From NCBI GenBank assembly GCA_045126215.1, contig JBGVOD010000023.1:40821-104820 (forward strand): a stretch of DNA of 64,000 nt. Reading direction: 5' to 3'. The stretch is from SVEL01 sp045126215 (GTDB taxonomy: Bacteria > Bacillota > Clostridia > Lachnospirales > Lachnospiraceae). Under the pieces are notes generated by a model. It was not told where the DNA came from, made no database searches, and was given only the letters and a program-made list of their open reading frames with translations. The stretch's first letter is position 1, and the number at the start of each line of letters is the position of its first letter. Of the stretch, positions 26,851-35,076 are shown piece by piece. The translations under genes and the position numbers were made by a program.

Positions 26851-26916
26851 ATAACGCCTCTTCTTAATATAGTCTTTATATTGTCTTTCTTTTGCCTACT
26901 ATGAATTATATTTAAT

Positions 26917-27066
26917 AGTTGTATATTTATTACACTTTATTTAGTTATATTTATTTGTTGTATATTTGTTATACTTTATTTAGTTATATTTATTTGTTAC
27001 ACTCTATTTAGTTGTATTTAATAGTTGCATATTTGTTACACTTTATTAAGTTATATTTAATTGTTA
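26917..27066. repeat. Degenerate 39-bp tandem repeat between holA and spoIIP
   Basis: About 3.7 copies of a unit beginning GTTGTATATTTGTTACACTT and continuing TATTTAGTTATATTTATT. The third copy lacks about 11 bases. It is almost pure A/T with regularly placed GTTAY/TTACAC words. No open frame crosses it. It could be a low-complexity expansion or a binding-site array; it replaces most of the holA-spoIIP gap. Confidence 0.75.
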
Positions 27067-27111
27067 TATATTATGACATTAGGTTAAAAGGTATAACTTC
27101 AAGGTCACTAA

Positions 27112-28092
27112 CTATGACTTAGAAGAATACTTTATTATAATCATCTCCACAGCCGCCTTTTCATTTATACTTCCAACTTTAATCTTTTCTTCAAAATCTA
27201 CGCTCTCTTCAAGAGCTTTTTTTATTGTATCATAATTAAAATTACCAATCTGCTTCAATGTCTTTGTCACAACAAAAGGAGCAAGTGCTGTTTTTTCAGC
27301 TATTGATTTCGAATCCAGCCCCTCCTTTTTTAGTTCATATACTTTTAAAAGTATATTAAACTGTCTTGATAACATATACAAAATAAGAAGTGGAGACTCT
27401 TTGTTTGCTATCAAATCAAAATAAATTTCAAGTGCTTTTGTCTGATTCTTATATCCAATTGCATCAACCAAATCGAAAACCTTTGATGTTATCTGTTCAG
27501 TTGATATTTCAAGAACATCATTTGCTTCAATAATCTCTCTATCTCCTATATAACAAATAAGTTTTTCTATTTCATTGTATAAGCTTTCCATATCCACGCC
27601 CACTCTCTCAATAAAGAGATTTAATGTGGGTTCAGTTATGTTCTTATTGTTTTTTTTCAGCAAACCAATAATCCATCTTTTTAATGAATCATTTGTCTGT
27701 CTGCCCATTTCAGATACATATCCTATATCTTTTACTTTTTTAAAAAGTTTATTTCTTTTGTCTACTTCATTCTCAACAAATACTACTGTTGTAGTTTCCG
27801 GTATTTTATCAATATATTCCACTAGTTCATCCGATGCGCTTTTAAACATAGTAGAATTCTCAATTACAATAAGCCTAAGCTCTGCAAAAAAAGGAAGTGT
27901 TTCAGCAATACCTATAAATTCCTTAACATCAAATCCTTTTCCTTCAAAATATGAATAATTCATTGTATCATTACTGCATATAGCTTTAATGAATTTATTT
28001 TTAAATTGCGTCTTTAAATATGACTCTTCTCCATAGAGAAGATAAACTCTTTTATATGAATTATTGTCAATATCATTTTGAATATTTCTCAT
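27112..28092 (-). CDS. holA: DNA polymerase III, delta subunit
   Basis: HolA is the clamp-loader subunit that opens the beta sliding clamp. The protein has 326 residues, the usual length. The N-terminal YKRVYLLYGEESYL with its Walker-A-like position lacking a lysine, LPFFAELRLIVIENS, and a C-terminal collar domain with LLILYMLSRQFNILL are typical. AAGGG precedes the start at 28092. The gene order rpsT-holA (here with a terminator between) is common in Firmicutes, where holA precedes rpsT or lies close to comEC. Confidence 0.93.
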   Translation of the reverse strand: MRNIQNDIDNNSYKRVYLLYGEESYLKTQFKNKFIKAICSNDTMNYSYFEGKGFDVKEFIGIAETLPFFAELRLIVIENSTMFKSASDELVEYIDKIPETTTVVFVENEVDKRNKLFKKVKDIGYVSEMGRQTNDSLKRWIIGLLKKNNKNITEPTLNLFIERVGVDMESLYNEIEKLICYIGDREIIEANDVLEISTEQITSKVFDLVDAIGYKNQTKALEIYFDLIANKESPLLILYMLSRQFNILLKVYELKKEGLDSKSIAEKTALAPFVVTKTLKQIGNFNYDTIKKALEESVDFEEKIKVGSINEKAAVEMIIIKYSSKS

Positions 28093-28129
28093 AATAAATA
28101 CCCTTTAATTCTACAAAACTCTTTATTAC

Positions 28130-28160
28130 AAAAACACCAGACTTATGAATAAGCCTGGTG
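28130..28160 (-). terminator. Rho-independent terminator of rpsT
   Basis: CACCAGACTTAT (28135-28146) pairs with ATAAGCCTGGTG (28149-28160) with one G-T pair. A T run follows on the minus strand, 23 bases past the rpsT stop. Confidence 0.85.
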
Positions 28161-28183
28161 TACAATAACAAAAACTCTTATAT

Positions 28184-28447
28184 TTAAGCCATCTTATTAA
28201 CTGCCGTAGCTAAACGAGACACCTTTCTAGAAGCATTGTTCTTATGATAAACGCCTTTTGTAGCTGCCTTATCAATTTCAACTGTAGCTGCCTTTAATGC
28301 AGCTTCTGCTGCTGCCTTATCATTTGCAGCGATTGCAGCATCTACCTTCTTTATAGAAGTCTTAACTTTAGATCTGATAGCCTTGTTTCTTTCTGTTCTT
28401 ACTGCTGTTACTTCGATTCTTTTCTTTGCTGACTTAATATTAGCCAT
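28184..28447 (-). CDS. rpsT: 30S ribosomal protein S20
   Basis: This 87-residue, strongly basic and alanine-rich protein begins MANIKSAKKRIEVTAVRTERN and ends KNNASRKVSRLATAVNKMA, typical of S20, which binds 16S rRNA in the lower body of the small subunit. GGAGG lies 8 bases before the start. It is monocistronic with its own terminator; S20 is often autoregulated through its leader, but no specific structure was identified here. Confidence 0.97.
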   Translation of the reverse strand: MANIKSAKKRIEVTAVRTERNKAIRSKVKTSIKKVDAAIAANDKAAAEAALKAATVEIDKAATKGVYHKNNASRKVSRLATAVNKMA

Positions 28448-28521
28448 TTTGTTACCTCCACAAATTCTGTTACTTTGGCTTTTTTGAGAGAGTAAAAAAC
28501 CAATATGTTACTACAGTTTGC

Positions 28522-28549
28522 ATTATAGGTTTGCGGACGCCATGCAAAC
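28522..28549 (-). promoter_or_regulatory. Possible rpsT promoter with adjacent inverted repeat
   Basis: Minus-strand TATAAT (28522-28527) is preceded by an inverted repeat GTTTGC...GCAAAC (28529-28534/28544-28549) with a GC-rich centre. The -35 is weak. The inverted repeat is suited to a regulator that covers the spacer. Confidence 0.4.
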
Positions 28550-28596
28550 ATCTCTCATATTTTAATAAATATTTCAGTTTCTGTCAATAATGATTT

Positions 28597-29127
28597 TTAA
28601 CTTCGTACGTATTCAACAATTGGCATAATAAACTTCTTATCAGAAATGTCATAAGAATGTGATATCATCTCTCCCATTTTCTTCTCCTGCTCTGTTGCAT
28701 TCTTTTTCTTTCTTACCATTGCAGCAAATGCCTTCATTGCTAGTTTTGAAGGTAACTTCATCTTTTCATATGCAATTCCACCCTGACAATAAAATACTCT
28801 GGCATATTTATGTTCTTCATCAGTCAATGCATTACGAAGTGAATCCTTAACTTCTGGGTTTTCATTAGGACTTGCTCCCACACAGAAGAGGATTAGTTTC
28901 TTTTCCTTCCATTTTAAAATTCTTTGTGTAAACCATTCACTATTTACTATTTTTCCACCCATAGCCCAGCCACCGTAAATTATAACATCAGCCGAATCAA
29001 AAAAATCATCACTCTTCTTTTTCGCTTCTGGTAAAGTAACTATATCTGCTTCTAGTTCTTCTGCCATCCAATGTGCATATTTTTCTGTAAAACCTGTTTG
29101 TGATGAATATATAATAATTGTTTTCAT
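28597..29127 (-). CDS. Flavodoxin-domain protein
   Basis: The protein has 176 residues. The flavodoxin FMN-phosphate loop is seen as SSQTGFTEKYAHWMAEEL at the start; IIYGGWAMGGKI and ILFCVGASPNENPEV correspond to the 50s and 90s loops. It resembles the flavodoxin/HemG-like domain proteins of Firmicutes. Its start codon overlaps the stop of the upstream marR gene (TAATG), so translation is coupled. The pair suggests a redox or stress function whose synthesis is controlled by the MarR-type regulator; the partner enzyme is not in the window. Confidence 0.82.
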   Translation of the reverse strand: MKTIIIYSSQTGFTEKYAHWMAEELEADIVTLPEAKKKSDDFFDSADVIIYGGWAMGGKIVNSEWFTQRILKWKEKKLILFCVGASPNENPEVKDSLRNALTDEEHKYARVFYCQGGIAYEKMKLPSKLAMKAFAAMVRKKKNATEQEKKMGEMISHSYDISDKKFIMPIVEYVRS

Positions 29128-29594
29128 TATTTCTTCAAGTTCCTTTCCATTTGTAAAATAGTTTGTATTGTCGTAATTATCTGTTCTTCTGATACACCTT
29201 CAAATGTTTTATTTATTCGAATCATACTTTCCTTGTCATTTCTTTTACAAAAATCGTCACACTTCTTTGTTACAATAATCCTTTGTTTCCTTCGATCCTT
29301 TTCATCAGCAATCATTTCTACAAAGCCTTTTTTCTCCAGCTTAATTAAAATCTGCTTAACATTTTGATGAGAACTTGCCATTACCTCCGATAATTCATTT
29401 ATTGTAGGGCTCTCTTTGCAAAGATTGATACATATAATTGCAAAAAACTGTTTCCACGTAATTTCTTCAAAAAAAGAATCCGCAACTGTTTGAAATCTAT
29501 TTTCAAAAGCACTAAGAAGTCCTATTAGAAAAGATTTCGACGGCATATCTCCAAAATTCACTTTATTATTCTGAACCATTGAATTATAATCCAT
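29127..29594 (-). CDS. MarR-family transcriptional regulator
   Basis: The protein has 155 residues. The winged-helix core is clear: PTINELSEVMASSHQNVKQILIKLEKKGFVEM (helix-turn-helix) followed by the wing ADEKDRRKQRIIVT. This is the MarR DxRxxR-type layout. GGAG lies before the ATG at 29594. Two near-identical palindromes in its promoter (29609-29620 and 29640-29651) are the probable operators, so it likely represses itself and the flavodoxin gene downstream until a ligand or oxidant binds. No cysteine sits in the wing, so a small-molecule effector is more likely than thiol oxidation. Confidence 0.9.
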   Translation of the reverse strand: MDYNSMVQNNKVNFGDMPSKSFLIGLLSAFENRFQTVADSFFEEITWKQFFAIICINLCKESPTINELSEVMASSHQNVKQILIKLEKKGFVEMIADEKDRRKQRIIVTKKCDDFCKRNDKESMIRINKTFEGVSEEQIITTIQTILQMERNLKK

Positions 29595-29608
29595 AGCGCA
29601 CTCCTTAT

Positions 29609-29665
29609 GTAATATATTACCTATATTTCATCTATATATGTAACATATTACATTTATCTTGTCAA
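29609..29665 (-). promoter_or_regulatory. marR promoter with two palindromic operators
   Basis: Operators GTAATATATTAC (29609-29620, perfect) and GTAACATATTAC (29640-29651, one-base difference) are centred 31 bases apart. The -35 TTGACA (minus, 29660-29665) lies just upstream, so one operator sits between -35 and -10 and the other near the start site and ribosome site. Confidence 0.75.
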
Positions 29666-29709
29666 TAACTTTGAACAAAATTTTACAATCATATCTCAAA
29701 AGATAACAA

Positions 29710-30084
29710 TTAACAAGCAGTCTCATCAATTATCTTACTTTCAATTATTAGCCCTTGATGTTCTAATAAACGAGGTCTGATTTCAATCCACTCCACGGCA
29801 TAAAATGGAGTAGCATAAATATCCCCACCCAAATAATTATCCAAGTAAAGCTCCCACTCACCAGTGTAATAGCAATCTTCATTAAATTGATGATATGATG
29901 ACTCTTCCTCATCAACAGATTTAATTACAAAAGGTGGTAGGAATGGTAATTCAGCTATTCCTTTTTTCAGTTCTCTCCACTTAGTATTATTCATAATGGA
30001 ACACAATCCTTTATTCTGAATTATTGTCTTAATTTTATATTTATATCTTTCAGAGTCATATATGGAATTATAATTTCCCATCAT
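29710..30084 (-). CDS. Conserved protein resembling DUF6678
   Basis: The protein has 124 residues and is soluble. The middle contains MNNTKWRELKKGIAELPFLPPF, given here in two parts as MNNTKWRELKKG and IAELPFLPPF, and the C-terminus has YAVEWIEIRPRLLE. This pattern recalls the DUF6678 family, whose members occur in antibiotic- or contact-system neighbourhoods in some genomes, but the assignment is from memory. AAGGAGG precedes two consecutive ATG codons; the first is used here. It has no evident operon partner. The function is unknown. Confidence 0.65.
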   Translation of the reverse strand: MMGNYNSIYDSERYKYKIKTIIQNKGLCSIMNNTKWRELKKGIAELPFLPPFVIKSVDEEESSYHQFNEDCYYTGEWELYLDNYLGGDIYATPFYAVEWIEIRPRLLEHQGLIIESKIIDETAC

Positions 30085-30180
30085 AGTTCCTCCTTCGATG
30101 TAAAAATTGAAATTTGTAATCTTTTCTCACGCTTTCGTTTTATCTCTGATTATAACCCCCTACACATTTTTGACAATCAG

Positions 30181-30216
30181 AAAAGCACCCAAGCATTTCT
30201 ATGTCTGCCCGAGTGC
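30181..30216 (-). terminator. Rho-independent terminator of the nuclease-like gene
   Basis: GCACCCAAGC (30185-30194) and GCCCGAGTGC (30207-30216) can pair along ten bases on the minus-strand transcript if G-U pairs are allowed. TTTTC follows. It lies about 90 bases beyond the stop of the gene at 30305, with a microsatellite in between. Confidence 0.6.
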
Positions 30217-30220
30217 CGCC

Positions 30221-30252
30221 TAATACTAATACTAATACTAATACTAATACTA
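30221..30252. repeat. Hexanucleotide microsatellite (TAATAC)n
   Basis: Slightly more than five uninterrupted copies of TAATAC lie between the nuclease-like gene and its terminator, in the 3' untranslated region. Perfect copies suggest recent slippage, so copy number may vary between strains. Confidence 0.9.
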
Positions 30253-30304
30253 TCACTATACTCTCACTTCAAATCCATTTTTGAATATACACCTTTTATC
30301 CAAA

Positions 30305-31093
30305 CTACAAAAAAAATTCTTTTATTATTTTCTCAACTCTCTCCACATCCAAAGGATGGGCAGCCGTCTCAAATGTTGCAATTAAGTTGATAGCAGGTAT
30401 TATGCCATTATCACAATAAAGCTTTATCTTTTTACATGCACCATTACGATATTCCTGATCATCCATCATTCCAAAATGTTCCCAATATATTCTTTTTCCG
30501 GTAATCGGGTGTCTTACTGTAAAATCAGGATGGATACAAATTCCATTATCAAGAACAAGTTTATCTTCATACCGAAATGGAATTCCATATTTATAGAGCA
30601 TCATATCAATAATAACCTCTGATTTTGAGCGAAGATATTTTCCCTGACTCCCCTTATAAATCAGGTTTTCAGGATGTCCGGCTCCACCTTCATACTTTTC
30701 CTCCATCCACATTTTCAAATCCTCTTTCTGAACAGAATGCATTGATTCTAGCAATTTTCCCCATTCCTCATGCTTCAACAAATCCTCTGCTTTTCCTTCA
30801 ACCTTCTTCATCTGATGCTCATAATATTCCAACGCCTTCACCTGATGAGTCAACTCCTCGTATCTACTCTCATAATACTTTTTCATTGCAAGTTTCTCCG
30901 CAAACCTTCTGTTGCTCTTAGGAAGATAGATTGAATCGCATCCATCCTTCATACAAAACCACTTATAATTCTTCCCATTCCTTGCACATCTCAAATTCTC
31001 TTTGGGCATCTTTTTTAAAATTGTTTCAATCTGCCTCATTTCCTGTTTGTTACACTGAATAATCTCATTCGCTTCACTACATGTTAATCTCAT
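30305..31093 (-). CDS. Putative PD-(D/E)XK-type nuclease-like protein
   Basis: The protein has 262 residues. The N-terminal half is coiled-coil-like and carries KNYKWFCMKDGCDSIYL, a possible short metal-binding hairpin. The C-terminal half contains YLRSKSEVIIDMML, RYEDKLVLDNG, IHPDFTVRHP and YWEHFGMMD. An E...PDF...E-H arrangement is the signature of a PD-(D/E)XK nuclease core. Similar proteins are common in Lachnospiraceae, without an assigned role. GGAGG precedes the start at 31093. The gene lies between a DUF-like gene and the 72-bp repeat array, so a role in DNA rearrangement or defence is conceivable but unproven. Confidence 0.65.
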   Translation of the reverse strand: MRLTCSEANEIIQCNKQEMRQIETILKKMPKENLRCARNGKNYKWFCMKDGCDSIYLPKSNRRFAEKLAMKKYYESRYEELTHQVKALEYYEHQMKKVEGKAEDLLKHEEWGKLLESMHSVQKEDLKMWMEEKYEGGAGHPENLIYKGSQGKYLRSKSEVIIDMMLYKYGIPFRYEDKLVLDNGICIHPDFTVRHPITGKRIYWEHFGMMDDQEYRNGACKKIKLYCDNGIIPAINLIATFETAAHPLDVERVEKIIKEFFL

Positions 31094-31123
31094 TTTTCCT
31101 CCCTATACGATGTAAATTCTTTT

Positions 31124-31530
31124 GTGGGCTTATAGCAAGTTTTTTTATTCACTGGCCCACGCATGCTTTAACATACTTCTCTTTTGCCACCTTCTGTGGA
31201 CCTGTAGCAAGTTATTTACTTCACTGGCCCACTCATACTTGGACAACCTTCCATTTTGACTCCTCTCGTGGGCCTGTGCTGAGTTTTTTTCTTCACTGGC
31301 CCACGCATACTTCGACAACCTTCTCTTTTGCCACCTCACGTGGGCCTGTAGCAAGTTATTTACTTCACTAGCCCACGCATACTCGGACAACCTTCCCTTT
31401 TAACTCCTCTCGTGGGCCTGTGCTGAGTTTTCTTCTCCCCTAGCCCACGCACACTTCGACAACCTTCCATTTTGACTCCTCTCGTGGGCCTGTGCTGAGT
31501 TTTTTTCTTCACTGGCCCACTCATGCGCCA
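31124..31530. repeat. 72-bp tandem repeat array with internal palindromes
   Basis: Units start with GTGGGC (GTGGAC in one) at 31124, 31196, 31268, 31340, 31412 and 31484, exactly 72 bases apart: five full units and one partial. Each holds an inverted pair GTGGGCC ... GGCCCAC separated by about 23 bases, then a roughly 35-base pyrimidine-rich spacer. Two loop types alternate (TGTAGCAAG... and TGTGCTGAG...), and the matching spacers also alternate, hinting at a 144-base higher-order unit. The array fills the 449-base gap between the nuclease-like gene and comEC. It is not a CRISPR, because the spacers are themselves repeats. Confidence 0.95.
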
Positions 31531-31542
31531 ATATAAATATTC

Positions 31543-34065
31543 TTACTTCTCCACTTCATATGAATAATCAGAAGGCGAAATGGCAAGTATTATAGCTCCA
31601 AGTTCATCGGTTCTTAGAATCTTGCTACATGAAGCTTTAAGTCTTTTTATTGTCTCTTCATGCGGATGTCCATAACTATTATTCACTCCACATGAAATGA
31701 TTGTTTTTTGTGGCTTTATTGCTGATATTATTTCTTCAGAATTAGATGTATTTGATCCATGATGACTACATATGTATACCTCTATTTCTCCAAGTCGTTC
31801 TTTATATTTTTCTACTAACACTTGCTCCTCTCCAATTGATATATCACCACCAACAAATAAATCAAAATCTGCAATGCTACATATAATTGTCATAGACTCA
31901 TTGTTGATATTCATTGCATTATCATATCTATCTATATCTGACGCTTTATGTACACTTGTACCTGACACTTCATATATTCCTGTATCCACTTCTTTATATC
32001 TTCCTGTATCTGGCACTTCATATATTCCCATATCAAATTCTTGATATATTCCTATATCTACGTCTTCATATATTCCAGTATCTAATACTTCACACTTTAT
32101 ATCTCCATCATATCTTACGGCTCCATATTCCAAATATTCTAACGGAATGTTTCTTTCTTTTATTTCTGCGATAAATTCATTTCTGCTTTCATAATTACCT
32201 ACAACCACTCCCATATATACTTTTGATACCTCAATCTTGTCTGAATCGATAATGTCTATGATTCCATTTATATGATCACTATCTGTATGTGTAACATAAA
32301 TAGCATCCAGTCTGTCTATTCCCAAAGCATTAAGCAAAGATATAACTCTATATTTAGCAACATTTTTTATATCGCTACTACCACAATCTATCAGGATATT
32401 TTTGTCCTCATAGCTTACAAGTATGCACTCTCCTTGTCCAACATCAATAGAAATAACACCATTAACATTTCTTTTAATTCCAATCACACCAAATAAAGAA
32501 ACCAGAAATACCAGAACCAATAAACAAATCCGTATTTTTCTTTTAAATGATATTTTTCCTATAATCACCTTTTTGAATCTACATATAATCATCGCAAGGA
32601 GTGTAAAACAAAACAATACAAGATAATAAATAACTATCTGATACCATTCTGGTCTTCCAACCAGTATTCTGCTAAAAGGAAATTTAATTGAAACATTTGA
32701 TAATAACCTCAAGAACCAAAGAATATATACATCAATTTTTATAAAAAGCATTCCAAAATATAAGCTTATAAAGCTTGTAATAACAGCACTTAACCCTAAG
32801 AATAAGATAACACTCATTAGTGGTATTACGATAATATTTAAAATGATTGAAATAAGTGGTACTTCGAAATATGCATATGCAATTACAGGTGCCGACATAG
32901 CAGATACAGATATAGATGCTACAAAGCCTGAAATTATTTTACAGATTATTTTAGATTTTGGTCTAAAGAACATATATATATAATCTATCCATATTTTATA
33001 TATAACACCTATTGATAAGATACATAAGAAACTTAAAATAAATGAAACATTAAAAATATAATAAGGATTATTATATAGCAATATTATCGCTGCAACACTT
33101 AAAGATGAAACCATATCATATTTTCTTCCATATATTTTTGCTATCAATGATATGACATACATAATAACAGCTCTATTAGTGGATATTCCTTGCCCTGCCA
33201 AGTACCCAAACATTACCATAATCGTTCCACTAATAACAGATGACGAATAAATACTAAGTCTTTTTCTAAGTATTTTAAAAATAATCATTCCTATTGCAGA
33301 GATGTGCAATCCGGAAACAACCAGAATATGGCTTATTCCTGCGTCTTTAAATAATTCATTTGTTTCACTATCTAGATTTTCTTTTTCTCCAAACAGAATA
33401 GCCTTTAATACACCTGACTCCCCTTCTCCATCTAACTCTCTGTCTCCAACTGACTCTCTATCCGACTCCCCTTCACCAGCAATTAAATCAATTTTTTTAC
33501 ATAATTCCTCCTTTAGGGAATATAAATACTTTCTTATACTATCATCATTCTTCTTAAGTATTTTAAAGCTTTTAAGATATATATTTATAGCCACACCTTC
33601 ACTATGTAAATATTTTTTTTCATCAAAATTCCCATAGTTTCTGGCTGTTTTCATTTCTTTTTTTATTCCACAAACAGATACCTTATCTCCGATATCAAAG
33701 TTTTTTTCGTTGGAAAATATATAGCTATAAAATGTTCCATCAAAGATTTTATATTTATAACCATATTCATTTTCTGTTATATCAACTACCGTTCCACTAT
33801 GTTCAATTTCTGAGCCTGTCGCAATCATATCAACTCTACTATAAGTATCATAAAACAATATGTATCTTCCTGCTCCAAGAAAAAACAATACTGCGCATAT
33901 TATAATAAATATATTCATTATATTTTTAGAAAAAGGTATTGTTACTATAAATAATGCTGCCAATACAAGCACTATCCTCTTATCCTTTGTAACAATACCC
34001 AAAAAGATTCCTAATAAATAAAATATAAGCAATAATAAAACAGGTCTTCTAGTTATAATATTCAA
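31543..34065 (-). CDS. comEC: DNA internalisation competence protein ComEC/Rec2
   Basis: ComEC forms the membrane channel that takes up single-stranded DNA in transformation. The protein has 840 residues and starts with TTG (34063-34065) behind AGAGGTAGGA; no better ATG is near. N-terminal spans and an OB-like DUF4131 region (about 60-190) are followed by the competence core (HILVVSGLHISAIG near residue 245), ten or so spans, and a C-terminal metallo-beta-lactamase domain (VDVGQGECIL near 541, THTDSDHING near 590, CSHHGSNTS near 766). A tandem-repeat insertion (residues about 662-717) splits that domain. A Glu/Ser/Asp-rich insert occurs near 205-228. Confidence 0.93.
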   Translation of the reverse strand: MNIITRRPVLLLLIFYLLGIFLGIVTKDKRIVLVLAALFIVTIPFSKNIMNIFIIICAVLFFLGAGRYILFYDTYSRVDMIATGSEIEHSGTVVDITENEYGYKYKIFDGTFYSYIFSNEKNFDIGDKVSVCGIKKEMKTARNYGNFDEKKYLHSEGVAINIYLKSFKILKKNDDSIRKYLYSLKEELCKKIDLIAGEGESDRESVGDRELDGEGESGVLKAILFGEKENLDSETNELFKDAGISHILVVSGLHISAIGMIIFKILRKRLSIYSSSVISGTIMVMFGYLAGQGISTNRAVIMYVISLIAKIYGRKYDMVSSLSVAAIILLYNNPYYIFNVSFILSFLCILSIGVIYKIWIDYIYMFFRPKSKIICKIISGFVASISVSAMSAPVIAYAYFEVPLISIILNIIVIPLMSVILFLGLSAVITSFISLYFGMLFIKIDVYILWFLRLLSNVSIKFPFSRILVGRPEWYQIVIYYLVLFCFTLLAMIICRFKKVIIGKISFKRKIRICLLVLVFLVSLFGVIGIKRNVNGVISIDVGQGECILVSYEDKNILIDCGSSDIKNVAKYRVISLLNALGIDRLDAIYVTHTDSDHINGIIDIIDSDKIEVSKVYMGVVVGNYESRNEFIAEIKERNIPLEYLEYGAVRYDGDIKCEVLDTGIYEDVDIGIYQEFDMGIYEVPDTGRYKEVDTGIYEVSGTSVHKASDIDRYDNAMNINNESMTIICSIADFDLFVGGDISIGEEQVLVEKYKERLGEIEVYICSHHGSNTSNSEEIISAIKPQKTIISCGVNNSYGHPHEETIKRLKASCSKILRTDELGAIILAISPSDYSYEVEK
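31915..32082 (-). repeat. 24-bp tandem repeat inside comEC (8-residue D-x-G-I-Y units)
   Basis: Seven degenerate in-frame units translate as DTGIYEDV, DIGIYQEF, DMGIYEVP, DTGRYKEV, DTGIYEVS, GTSVHKAS and DIDRYDNA. They sit between the HxDxDH and SHHG metal motifs of the metallo-beta-lactamase domain. Divergence increases towards the C-terminal units, so the array is not a recent assembly artefact. Confidence 0.92.
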
Positions 34066-34111
34066 TTATCCTACCTCTTTTCAAGGCCTGATTTAAAAAC
34101 ACTTCTGTATA

Positions 34112-35065
34112 TTACTCGCTTTGACTTTCTTTCTCCTCTTCAACAATATCAAGATTTCTTGAAAATTCCATATCCAAGTCATACTTACCCCTAAGCATCT
34201 TTTCAGAATTTCCATCAATGATTATCTGAACCTTTCTTATGTAAGAAAGTTCAGAAAGAGAATTCACTATAGAATAGACCATTACTTCTTCTGAAACAGC
34301 TAATATACTGCTGTCAATTTTATTATCAAGATAAACGTAACATGTACCATTTCTTGTAAAAGCATCTAAGACATTAATATCATTCGGAAGTGACTGATAA
34401 TATCCTTTCTGTCTAGGTCCTGCTATCAATTCCTCAACAATAAACTTCTCTAATGTAGTTGAACCGTCATATTTTATGGATTTCTTTATGCACTTTAACT
34501 TATCTCCCTTTTCATTTGCATAAAAGAGATTTACATCTGTTGTAGTATTTTCAAGATTTGTCCCACCCGATATATCAGCGAAATCACTTGCCTTAAGCAA
34601 TGTTGAAGCATTATTGTTTGACAATAATGGCTGTCCATTAATATTAATACCGATATAATCAATACCTTCAATCTGCGTGAGTGTCAGCACAAATGCTGCC
34701 CTAAAAAACAGCTCCTCTTTTTCAGACTGATTATAATATGCATTGTGAAAATTTACTGTTAGAATATTTTCAGAAACAGAAAAATCTAATATTTTTACAT
34801 TATTATTAATTACCGATATCCTTGTTTTATCTTTAGGATTCATCATTGCTTCAATATAATACTTTGCAATATTTCTGGTAGAAGTATCTACATCTTTATC
34901 CAGACTAACAATATCCTTTACAAGACATCCTTCCTCTGAATCAATATAATAGACATATAGACCATTTGTATTCTCTTCAGGCTTGTTTTTTTCGCATCCA
35001 GTCATAAATGTTGATATAAGAGTAAGAATACATAAAACACTTATAATTCTATACTTGTTTTTCAT
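34112..35065 (-). CDS. GerMN-domain sporulation/germination-type lipoprotein
   Basis: The protein has 317 residues. A lipoprotein signal peptide ends in TFMTGC (lipobox cysteine near residue 24). Two GerMN-like repeats follow: LYVYYIDSEEGCLV...RNIAKYYIEAMMNP and DVNLFYANEKGDKL...LEKFIVEELIAGP. GerMN domains occur in GerM, needed for sporulation and germination, and in lipoproteins such as LpqB partnered with two-component systems. Here the gene lies directly behind a sensor kinase, whose stop codon overlaps its GGAGG site, so an LpqB-like role in tuning the kinase is plausible. comEC follows 46 bases downstream. Confidence 0.85.
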   Translation of the reverse strand: MKNKYRIISVLCILTLISTFMTGCEKNKPEENTNGLYVYYIDSEEGCLVKDIVSLDKDVDTSTRNIAKYYIEAMMNPKDKTRISVINNNVKILDFSVSENILTVNFHNAYYNQSEKEELFFRAAFVLTLTQIEGIDYIGININGQPLLSNNNASTLLKASDFADISGGTNLENTTTDVNLFYANEKGDKLKCIKKSIKYDGSTTLEKFIVEELIAGPRQKGYYQSLPNDINVLDAFTRNGTCYVYLDNKIDSSILAVSEEVMVYSIVNSLSELSYIRKVQIIIDGNSEKMLRGKYDLDMEFSRNLDIVEEEKESQSE

Positions 35066-35076
35066 CTTACTACCTC

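Noticed and set aside
29127..29594. The MarR gene as the missing FabT regulator
   Set aside because: It is not linked to fab genes, and its own operators (GTAAYATATTAC) differ from the TTTGAWWWTCAAA sites at fab promoters.
31081..31390. Open frames of 81-96 codons across the 72-bp array on both strands
   Set aside because: The period of 72 keeps any frame open by repetition. There is no ribosome site, and the minus frame is broken by TAA at 31400-31402 before the rest of the array.
31124..31530. 72-bp array as a CRISPR array
   Set aside because: The intervening segments are near copies of one another rather than unique spacers, and no cas gene is in the window.
33400..33470. Glu/Ser/Asp-rich segment of ComEC as a separate domain
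   Set aside because: Only about 24 residues of low complexity within the frame; probably a loop expansion without its own fold.
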